This document shows positions 47,734-59,700 of a DNA stretch of 64,000 bases, one piece after another. The DNA comes from Artocarpus heterophyllus (Eukaryota > Streptophyta > Magnoliopsida > Rosales > Moraceae): assembly GCA_025403435.1 (NCBI GenBank), contig CM046350.1, positions 3,440,070-3,504,069 of the forward strand. Reading direction: 5' to 3'. The notes beneath the pieces were generated by a model, which had not been told where the DNA came from, did not search any database, and worked only from the letters and a program-made list of their open reading frames with translations. The position numbers and the translations under genes are program-made. The first letter of the stretch is position 1. The number at the start of each line of letters is the position of its first letter.

Positions 47734-50700
47734 TTATAACGCTAGGGCTTCCGACGAGTCCTGCTCATGAGTCGTAGTTATCTCATCGTCTACTGAGGCA
47801 GGCATGGAAATCTCTTTAAGGGATTTCTCAGCGGTTAGAACACTCACAACTTGAGACATAGTGGGTCTGACACTTGCTGACATGGTGCACCTCATTGCTA
47901 TTTTTAAGACAGTCATGGCTTGTTTCGTGTCGTAAACACGCAAACTTTCGTCAACCAAACTCAGAAGTCTTCCATTTTCATCTGCTTCACGAACCTGCAA
48001 CATACATTCATTAATATTGTCATTAACTTAATTAGAGCTAGTGGAGCTATACATACGTACGTACGTACATACATAAATACATATGTACTCTCTCTCGCTT
48101 ATGTATGTATGTACGTACGTACGTACGTAGTACGTACATACATAAGACAGAGAGAGAGAGATATTATAAGAATCTAGTATAGTTTCTAGTTTGTTTGTTA
48201 CCTTGTCCACAAGAATCTCAAGCTCTTGTTTATTCTTCTGGCCAGGTCCTACATTTTTTCTACCGCAGACAAGTTCTAGCATAACCACCCCAAAACTATA
48301 GACATCATATTTAGAACCTGATTTCTTTCCAATTGATGGGTACTCAGGCGCCATATATCCTCTGCCCATTTACCAAAAATGATCAAGAACAAATAACAAT
48401 ACTCACCAATCCACAAGATAAACTATTATATATGCGTGTTAACATCTTAACCAACAGAAGATAATTAACAGGTATAAACATGAATTTTATGCATGTGGAA
48501 TGTACTCCGAGGAATGGAACGTACTAATTAATTTAGTACTTACGTTGATGCTTCTGCTTTCATCATCCAAAGAAAATGACTCGCATTGTTATCGTCGTTC
48601 TCCACGGAAGCACTTGCCAGTCCCAAATCTGATATCTTAGGCTTAAGCTCGCCGTCAAGAAGAATATTAGCAGCTTTGATACCCCAGTGAACCTTTTTCA
48701 ATTTCTCATGTAGATACTGCAAACCTTTCGCAATTTCTACACAGATATTGAATCTAGCGTCCCAATTATCTAGTTTGGTTTTGTGCTCTGAGTTTCAAAT
48801 CATCACCAAGTATAGGGACATAATCAGCTTAATTGGAGAAAAGATTAGTATTTAGGAACAGAAATAAAAAGAAGGAAACTAAAACATTGGTGTTGTAACT
48901 TTGATTGGTGTCTTGACAGGCAAGAAAGTAAGAAAAATGATACTACTACGAAAATATTTTTGTGGTGAAACTATACATGGCAGGGTGTCATTAATTAGTG
49001 ATCCGCACACACACAATGCTTACCGAACAAGGCATCTGCAAGAGATTGGTTTGCCATGTATTCATAGACAAGAAAACACAAGTCTTTACCAACATGAATA
49101 TCCAACAGCTGGACAAAGTTGTTGTGTCTCAAGGTTTGGAGGTTATAGATTCCAACGTTCAATTTTTCAATTCCTTCATTTGAAAGATTGGAAAGCTTCT
49201 TCACAGCAACAACTTTTTTATGGTCACGAAGTTCAGCCTACAGCATCCACGCGTACGTAATTAATCTAGGAATGTTAGTATATGAAGCACCAAAATCACA
49301 ACCAAAACTAGAATGATGATAAAGTTGAGTTGTACACGTCTGTAGGGACGAGTACATAGAGTGGAGCGTAGGCGGTTTGAATTTTTTTTTTTCTTTTAAC
49401 GTTTGTAGGTACATTCTATTGAAATTTTTAGTTTGCTTGTCGTTAAAATATAACATTATATAGCAGCATCCTCTCATTTATCCAGTATGTCTCCAGTGTA
49501 ATTAGGTACAAGAAGGTTTAACTTGAGGGTGTTTGTCTATTTACTTTTTTAAGTTATAAATAGTATAATACTATTCTATTATAATAACAATAAAAAAATT
49601 ACTACAGTACAAAACTTTTACATGTTATAGTAAAAATAGTTCTAACTAACGGTTTTAACCACTCTTTCAAACACACTATTAGTAACTTACCCTATAAACT
49701 GTCCCAAAACCCCCTTCACCGATCTTGGCATCTTCGTTGAATCCTCCAGTTGCAGCTATTAGTTCTTTGAGGGTGACAGTTGCGTCATCACCTACGTTTA
49801 TATCTATTCCAAGAAAACATATAGAAAGAGTGTAAAAGAAATAGGAGTCACATCATTTAAATACACCAATAAAAGGTTAATTGTATAATTACACTTTTAG
49901 TTTTAACTATTTTTTATTTGTTTATTTATTTTTTAAAATTATAAAGACATCTTTTGAATTTAAAAAAAAATATTTTAATTTAATCTTTATAAAAAAACTA
50001 AACAAAACAATATAACCACCCTTAAACAGTTATAAAAAAATATTTTAAATATTTAAAAACAGAAAAAATTATAAATCAAAACATCAAACCTAAAAAAAAT
50101 TCTTAATTTTTATGGCTTTTTAAATGTTATATTATTTAAAAAATTATCAACAAAAAAAATTTCATGTTAAAGTTATCTTTGACTTATCTACAAGTTTTAG
50201 TGCAAAAAAATTTACAAAGGTAAAATTAAAATAAGTTTTTTAAATTAAAAAAATACCTTTATAGTTTTTAAAAATAAAAATAAATCAAAAAATAATTAAT
50301 AAAACTAGAAGCTGTATCACTCATAAAAATATTAGATCACCTTACCAAATAAGTTGATCTTTTAATATAAAAGTCCAATTCTTTAATAAGTTGGAATTCT
50401 ATCCACTACTCTTAGGATGAATCGCAAAGATAGAGTTTCCAATCTTCCCAAAAAAAAAAAAAAGGAATTCCATGTTGTAGGGCTTAATAGAATTATATAT
50501 ATATATATATATATATATTACTTTTTTAGTCTCACCATGCAATTCTTCCTTTTCCAGCCATCCCATCAACCAGGCGAACAGCAGTGAAAGAAACAGAGCA
50601 AATGTGATCGAACCCAATGTAATCATTGCAATATGTGAACGAGTTAGTCCTTTCCCACCTCCAACTTTGAAATCTGAAATTAAGTGATTAATCATCAATG

Positions 50701-53700
50701 AATTAGCAGAAGAGACGAAATGTTCTAATAATTTACCATAAAAAAAAAAGCTTTAATAAACCTCTTTTACTTGTAATTAGATCCAACGGGTTTATTAACC
50801 ATTTTCTTGAAAATGGAAAATGAAACCCCCTGTTTTTTTTCAGATAAACCCCTCTAATATTTGCAAAATTAGCATGTATCTAATTTATCATTATGTACTT
50901 GAAAATGATCATAGGACAAATAAGGGCTGGGTTTAAGAGAACAATGTACTTGGAGTTACAGAAATGGCCGACAGAAGAGGCCCGTTAAAATCTGGTGGGT
51001 TCCCAGAAGACCCCTTTCCAGCCCAATACAAGTGGATCTCCAAGATACCGTTCTTTACCGTTGTGGCATGGTCTTTAATATCTTGGACTTTCTTTAGGTC
51101 AATATTCGCCGTACCGTTGACATGGTAATCTTTTTCGACCGTCTGATTCTGCAATTTATGTAATAAGAAGTTCCTAACTAATTAAAGAGGTGAATTTCGG
51201 GGTAAAACTAAAATAATGTTGACAAAAGGAGATGAGAACCTTCAATTACCTGAATGTATATATCGAATATACGTTTTTTCACATTAGTATGGTCAGTATC
51301 ATCGTCTTCTGTATATACAAGCTCGGCGAAGTGAAGTGTAACATTGTAAATTCCATTTAGCAAGCAGAAACCATAGTACTTGAGGGAAACAGGAGCGAGG
51401 CGAGCTGTTGAATACAAAAGTGCATCGGCAACAGCAATTCCACATTTCGCGTTTTTGATGTAATCGCTGGAATTGGAATCTGTTGATAAGAAGCTTCCCG
51501 AGCTACTAAAAGCCCAATTTTGATTTTTTAATGGATCACTTGCCCCATAAGTTAAGATCGTGCTGTTATCTTGGCAATAGCGTTTCCCATTACTGTCTAT
51601 TTCGTCGCCACCACAGTTTATATACAACGAATGGTCTACACGAACAAGAAAAAAAAAAGTGATATTGAATATTAGTCTCTATATATATATATATTAGAAA
51701 GTGGTGGGAATCGTTTGTTAGAACCACTTTTATTATAACATATGAGAGCTTGAGAGCTTGACACTGTTTATGACTGAGTTTATGGTAAAAAATGTAGTTT
51801 CTACCGCTTTACCAAACAGAAGGAACATGAGTAGTTGTTGTGTCAAGTAATATATAGATAAATTAATGTACATGTAACTTTTATACATTTGATACGTACA
51901 CTTAGGTTTCCCATCAGGTGCACAATATTTCGTGTTCAATTCATCCACACCTTTCCTGCAATTATTATTATTGGACCAATAAATTAAGAAAACTTGACAC
52001 AAATAGGGCTTTGCCCAGTCCTTCTATTATCATATCAGAAAAAATGTATATATATATATATATGTGTGCGTAATTTTAAAGAAAACGATAAAACAAGTGA
52101 GAAATGACGAACATATCTGGCTCGCAATTGCTTAAGACGTTGCAGGAGCGGCAACAGGAAAACAAATTCCTAAAAAAAAAAAATTGAAAGCTTAGCCCAC
52201 TCGAAAGTACTTAATAACAACGTAAGACAAATTAATTCATGATTGACACCAGAAGCATGACTTACAAATTTGGGTTTCTTCGCGTGAAAGATCGAGGTCG
52301 CTGGAAAACATTGCTTGCATCCGAAAAATTATTGAATGAAAGATCACTGAAAAATATGAAAATTATATATGAGCGATTCTATATAATTTTATACTGTTAA
52401 AATTTTACTGCTCACAAAACAACATATCCAGGTATAATAAATGCATTATTTATTAAATTAGAGTCCACAATCGTATGTGTAGTGGGATTTTAAGTCCGGT
52501 GGATGAAAAAGATTTTCTATTATATATAGATGAGAAAATATAAATGATGTGGCTAAATTTCTTGGTCACCCATTTTATGTATGGGCCTAGAAAGTAGAAA
52601 ATGATAATGGGTAACTGATAGAAATGAAAAAGATGTTATTTCAATAGTAGTAATAAGTTTAGACAAGTATACATTGCTAATTACGCACTACACATAAAAA
52701 TTGATGTGCATGACTATTCCTCATACATACATACATACATACATACATAGGCACACTAGCTGGCTAACGGATCGAAAGGAATTTGGAAAAAAATATGGAA
52801 TCATGTAAGGACCAAGGAAAATAATAACATAGTGAACATTTACTTCACATGAAATTAACGTTTACAATGTTTTTAAGCAAAAAAATGATTTTGTAATTTT
52901 GTTATTTTTCCTTTTTAATAAAGGGGTTCTATTACTAGTTAGGAATCCTTGCTATCTGTTCTCATAAAAAAATCTACTGGAGAACATAACATTTATTAGT
53001 ATATACACACACACACGAATATATATTCTGCTTCTGCTACTTGACATAAGCATGGATATACATTCTGCAATCATGATACCAATATCTTGAATATTGTCAG
53101 CAAACATGTATTAGTGATAAGAAATTTACATCATAGTCCTGTTTGCCGCAAGAGAAATCCAATCTGGGATTGAGCCACTAAGACTATTCTCAGCAAGAGA
53201 CCTGTTCCGAAGATATTGAATATATCAGCAGATCAGATTAATAATAAGATCAGTTCTGATTAATCTTTCTTGCAGATATGTTAACAACTGTTTATAATGA
53301 GAGGGTAGAGAGCGATATGGAGGAAGTAAATTTTTATACATTTTCACATAAAAAGGAAGAGTTTTTACATATATGTATTCTCTTACATGTAAGCCAAATT
53401 TAACTCTTTCAATGAACTGGGGATCTCACCAGTTAAGCTGTTGACGCTGAGATCTCTGCAAGACATCGTGTAATGAATTTTGAACTTTCCATTAGCAAAA
53501 TGTACTTAATATGACTTGCGCTATAACAATTTTAATTATCTTAGTAAGGATATCACATCCCCAAATCTGCCAACAATCTACTCATTTCCCCAAAAGGTGT
53601 ACATAGAAACTACAAATGCCTCAAATAATTGATTTGATACAAATCGATTATAACAATATAGAGATTGAGAAGCCTCGTAGCTGCAAAGCATGTAAATATG

Positions 53701-56700
53701 TGCACGCACTGCATGATATATTTATCCGTTCAAAATTTAAAATGTATTATGTCAAGTTTGCAGTTGGATATCTGATTATTAATTATTAGATTAACTTTTT
53801 AATGCTCTGATTTACGAGTACTTATGTTATAATTTCCAGCATGTAGTGCAAAACTAGTTCAGTATAGATCAGGACATTATTATAAAGTTAAGCCCATGGT
53901 TAAAATAATACCCATTGGTGGGACAAAACTACAGTTTCAACATAAATTTTGCCTCGTTACACGTAAGTAAAGACCCAAAGAAGTACTTACAAATATTCCA
54001 AAGATGATAGATTACCGATGCATGATGGGATCTGGCCTATGATGGAGCAGTTCCTCAATACCCTGAAAAAATTAAAACCCGGTTGGGTACTATTGTTCGT
54101 GGGGGATAAAATGGAAATGCAAACAACGTACAAACGATTGAAAAAACAAAGCATATATAATTGAACAAAATAATATTTATAATCTACGTATGTACGGAAA
54201 AAATATATATGTTGAACAAACTTAAATAAATTGCATAGATGCATTTTGAATTTTTTGTCATTTGCAATTAAGACGCTAAATTTTTAGTTTTCATATTTAC
54301 GACTCTAAATTGACAATTGTTGACAATATATTCAAATTGATAATAAACATCAATTAATATACAACAATTAGGGTTGAAAATCTCAAATTTTAAAAATTTA
54401 GCACACAAAATGTTTATGTACATCTATGTAGAAATATTAGAACAATTCTCTCTCCTAACAAAATTAAAGGTTCTAGATCAAAATTACTAAATACCAATAA
54501 ATTCGAAGTGTATAAATACAATTAAACATTTACAACTCAAATTCTGCAATCAAACAGAGCTAGCTGTTGATTAATTTGGCCGATATAGGACTTGGCAACC
54601 ATTCCCATCAAACAGGTCGCAAAGTAAGATCATCTGAATAAAGCTATAATGCGTCAAAATGAGAAGGAATTGTAACATGTAATGTATAAACAGAATATGC
54701 TATGCCTCTAGAAATTGCGTGCAACATATAATAAGTTACGAGCTCACAGAGTTTCTAAGTAAGTGAAATTTGTAGATGATGGGATTTCGAAAGGAGCGGT
54801 CCCTACATCACTTATCATCCTGCAGAAACAAAAGCCAAAAAATGAAAACATAGACTATTATTTAATAATACCAACCGGCTAATAAAAACAGAAAAAAGAG
54901 AAAGGGATTTCAAATTTTCAGTTAAGTCTTAGTATCTTATATTTTATATTTTCTATCAATATATTCTTGCCATGATATAATTATGTGAACAAGTTTATCC
55001 AATATAAAAATTAACAATTTCAAAGAGAAATATTAATACAGTGAGAAAGAGGATGACAGGTGCGAATAAACTTACAAACTATTAAGATCTGAGAGATTAA
55101 ATATTTCTAGAGGTATATTGCCCGTAAAACCGTTGCCATAAAATGACCTGAAATAACATTATCCAATAGGCTTATATGCACACGCACACACATTATTATC
55201 AGTGGCTTATAAATAGCAAGGCACAATATCGCATCCTGTAAACATCGGCTGGGATCTCGCAAAACTTCGGAGCTAAATATACAAGTCCCAATATATTATG
55301 CTTTTAAGTTTCCTCACCTTATATGTTGAAGTTGCAAAGTTACGATTTACACCAAATTGTTCAAAAGCTAGTAGACTAACAAAAGAAAAAAAGGCGGTCC
55401 CAAAACTTTTAAGTGATGATTTGGTCTCATAATTCTTTTATTTTTTTTTTAAATTCTCATGAACTTGTGTTTTGGTTGCAAAATGACGAATTTACTAGAC
55501 AAATGTTTAATTTTGGATGGTTTTCCATTACATGCTCCTCACATGACCTTAATATTCTGAAAAGATTAAAATAACCTTAAATAAATTAAGAACGTTTATC
55601 AAAAAAACGTATAAAAGCCCATATGTCTTCTTCTTCTTCTTCTTCTTTCCTTTCTCGTTTGCTGACAAAAAAGCCCTAAGCATTGCTAGAAGAGGGAGAG
55701 GAGGAGGAGCCACGATGATGTCATGAACTTAGATTCACCATCACGAACCTACATCGTTGCAACTGCATCTACCCCTTAGTGACTTAGCCTCTTTCACGAA
55801 CACTAGGATGCACTTTACACCGTCGTGGAATCAGATCACGAACTCATATTTGCCATTGCACCTTCATTTGTTTCCACGGCTTGGAGATCAAAAATGGCCA
55901 CCGTCAAAGATCGCGAAGCATTGCCATTAGAGATCGAGAACAGGCCGCCATCGAAAATCCAAAAGAAAGCCCAAAATTTCGTAATAGACACGAAGAAAAC
56001 CAAACAAGAAACATGAGACAAAGCAACACAAACGCACGCAACTCAATCATAACTCCAACAAATTCCAATTACAACTAATAAAATTCTCCTTAAGTGATTT
56101 ACAGAGAGAAGGGAATCCATTTCACTGGAAACTACAAGGTAAAGTTTGGACTGGTCAAATAAATCAGAGGAACTTTGGACTTCATTATAGGACGAATAAG
56201 TCAATAAAATTAAGAGTAATTTGGTGTTGAGTATATGTATGGAGCCAAATCAATAAAGCAAGATAAGCTTTCTGCAGTATACGAAATTGGGCATGGAGTA
56301 CGGAGTGGAAGAGGGTGCGCACTGGGGCGCCAAAAGGAGGTGCGACTGTGCGCTAGCTGAAGGAAAAATTCAAGGCGAAGGAAGTTTTGCGCTGCAGCAC
56401 CAGTTCAAGGACGTAGCCGTGCATGTTGGGCTCACAAAATGTTGATTCCTTGTTTCGAGTTTTTTGTTTCCTTTTTGTTAGCAAGCCTATAAATAGAAAA
56501 GCTAGGGTCTTGTGTGTGTGATAGATAATTGTGAAGGTTAAAAAACATATAGAGAGAGACTGTGAGAGTGAGAAAAACACAATTTGAGTATGTGAGAATG
56601 CTTTTGTAATTGGTATTATCATCTTCATCATAATAGAATTCATAGTGACAGAAATAAGATGTAGTCTAAGTTTGGATGAACCTGTATCAAAATTTTAGTG

Positions 56701-59700
56701 TCTCCTATTTTATTTTTCTTCTACAATTTATCATTCTTGGTAATTTATAGAATTAGGGTACGTCTGATTCTTAACAATTAGTACTGGAGCTTTGGTTCAG
56801 ATTGAGAATGATGGCTAGCGATGAAGGATCAGCACTAGGAATCACCAAGTTTCATGGTTTGGATTTCTTGTTTTGGAGGATGCAGATAGAGGACTATCTA
56901 TACATCAAGAAAATGTATATGGCTTTGGACGAGAAGCCAGAAGACGTGAAAGATGATGAGTAGAATCTTCTTGACAGACAAGTGTTGGGGGTGATCTGTT
57001 TGACGTTGTCTCAGAATGTGGCCCATAACATAGCGAAGAAGATGAATATGTTGAGTTTTATGAAGGCTCTACATGTACAAGAAGCCCTCAGCAAACAACA
57101 AGGCACACCTTATGAAAAAGCTTTTCAATTCAAAGATAATTGAAGATGGTTCGGTGATAGAATATCTGAATAGTTTTAATAAAAGATAGTTCAGTGATAG
57201 AACATTTGAATAATTTTAATACTATCTTTAATCAATTGGGGTTTCAATGGAGATTAAATTTGATGATAAGGTGTGTGCTCTGATTCTGTTGGCCTCACTA
57301 CCAAATAGTTAGAAACCCATGGTAGCAGCTATTACCAATTTAATAGGGAGTGCAAAACTGAAATTCATTGAAATCAGGGACATTGTTCTTGTAGAAGAAA
57401 TTCGTAGGAAAGATTCTAAAGAAAACTTGACATTGAACTCGGCTCTTAATGTTGAGAATAAAGCAGGAATTTTTGCAAGAACTTCAATAAAGTTAACAAT
57501 AATAGAGACAAATAGAGGAATGGCAAGAGAAGTCTAGAAACGGTAGGAACTTTGAGTTTTGGAATTGTGACAAGTTGGGTCACATGAAGAATAACTGTAG
57601 AGCTCCAAAGAAGAATAAAAACAAGAATAGCAATGTGGCAAACACGGTCACCAAATAGGTACATGATGCTTTAATCTTGTCTATTGACAATTCTTGTGAT
57701 TCTTGGGTGATAGATTCAAGAGCACTTTTTCATGCTACCGCCCACCATGATGTTTTGGAGAGTTATGATGCCAAAAACTAAATTTATCTTACCAATAGAG
57801 AACCAATGGTTATTGTTGGCGTTGGTGATGTTGGTTTGATGATTCCTAATAGGTCAATGTAGAAGATACACAAGGCAAGACACGTGCCTAAATTGATGCA
57901 CGATTTAATTTCAATAGGACACCTTGACGACGAAGGACATAATGTAACCATTAATAACAGTGGTTGGAAAGCTACGAAGGGTGCCATGGTTGTAGCTCAA
58001 AAAAGTAAGAATGGTACCTTTAATATTAACTCTAGTTGCAGGGATGCTATTGCAGTTGCCAATTCCTCTATCAATTCTGAGTTATGGCATAATAGGCTCA
58101 AGCACATGGGTGAGAAGGGAATAAAGGTGCTTCATTCTAAAGGAAAACTATCAGGATTAAAGACTATTATCACAGCTTGTGTTAAGGCTGTATTTTTAGA
58201 AAACAGAAAAAAGGTGAGTTTCTCCAAAACAGTTAGGGAACCAAAAACTAAGAAGCTAGAATTGGTTTATACAAATATGTAAGGGCCTTCGATTGTTATT
58301 GTTACTTCCTTTGTAGGCTCTTGCTATTATGTGACATTTATTGGTGACTCAAATAGGAAGTTATGAGTTTACTTTCTTAAGAACAAATTTGATGTCTTTG
58401 ATATTTTTAAGAGATGAAGAGCAATGGTTGAGATAAGACAGTTTTGAAGGTCAAGTGCTTATAGTCTGATAACGAGGGAGAATACACAGATAAAGGTTTC
58501 AAGCGGTACTGTGTAGAAAATAGAATCAAGATGAAGAAAACCATTCTGGGGAAGCCACAACAGAATGGTGTAGATAAGAGAATGAACATAGCTTTAAATG
58601 AGCATGCTAGGAGTATGAGGTTGCATGTAGAGTTGCTGAAGATGTTATGGGCTAAAGTAATTAATACCACAGCTCATTGATTGACAGAAGTCCCTCTATA
58701 CTATTGGACTTTAAGCTACAAGAAGAAATTTGAAGGAGTAAAGAGGTAAACCTTTTTTCTATTTAAAAGTGTTTGGCTGTATTTCTTATGTATGTGCATA
58801 TGTGCTAGAAGTAAACTTGATGCTAAATCTAAGAAGTGTTTTTTCATTGGGTTATGGTGAAAGTGAGTTTAGTTATCACTTCTAGGGTGACCAAAATTAG
58901 AAAATTATTAAGAACAATGATGCGATCTTTAATAAAACAATGATGCGATCTTTAATAAAGGTATTCTTTATAAAGACAGGACTAGTACTGAGTCCCAGAG
59001 TATGGTTTTTAAAGCCAAAAAGCTTTGAAGTGATTCTGTTGAAGAATCTTCCTGAGATTGAGGTAGAAAACAATAATGTTAAAGATCAAGAAAATATAGA
59101 TCCATAAGAAAACCAAAATACTCTTGCTACTGCAATCAAAAGATCTAGTAAGACTATCATGCCACCATAGAGATACTCTCCCTTGTTGCACTTAATCTGG
59201 TTGACTGACAAAAGGAGAACCAAAAAGCTATGATGAAGCTATACAAGTTGAAGAATCGGTCAAGCCATAATGGATGAGATGGATTTCTTAATATACACTC
59301 AGACACAGTAACTGTAGAGTTACCAAAGAGTAAGAAAGCATTACATAATAAATAGGTGTACCAGATTGAAAAAGAACATGATGGCAACAAAAGGTACAAA
59401 GCAAGACTAGTTGCGAAGGACTTTTAAACAGAAAGAAGGCATTGACTATACCGAGATTTTTTCTCTGGAGGTGAAACGAACCATGATTAGAATAGTACCC
59501 ATATTGATGGCAAAGGAAGACTTATTTTTAGAACAGTTAGATGTAAAAGATTGCTTTTTTCCATAGTGACTTGGAGGAAGAAATTTATATGATGTAGTCA
59601 TTGAAGTACATGATAAGGAGAAGATAGTGTGTAAACTTCAAAAAAGCTTGTATTGTCTCAAATAGGCTCCCAGACATAGTACAAGAGGTTTGAGAGTTTC

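Noticed and set aside
48051..48165. Possible CRISPR-like or array structure from regular ACGT units
   Set aside because: Units are a simple tetranucleotide with no spacers, and the host is a plant.
55225..55285. Faint resemblance to the middle of 5S rRNA (GGGATCTCGCAAAACTTCGG)
   Set aside because: Only about 60 percent identity over a short stretch, no promoter boxes or full-length copy; it lies in an intron beside a transposon end.
55825..56078. Overlapping 60-codon frames in a GC-richer block
   Set aside because: Part of the interior of the MULE-like element; no recognised domain and frames on both strands are equally open. A captured gene fragment is possible but unproven.
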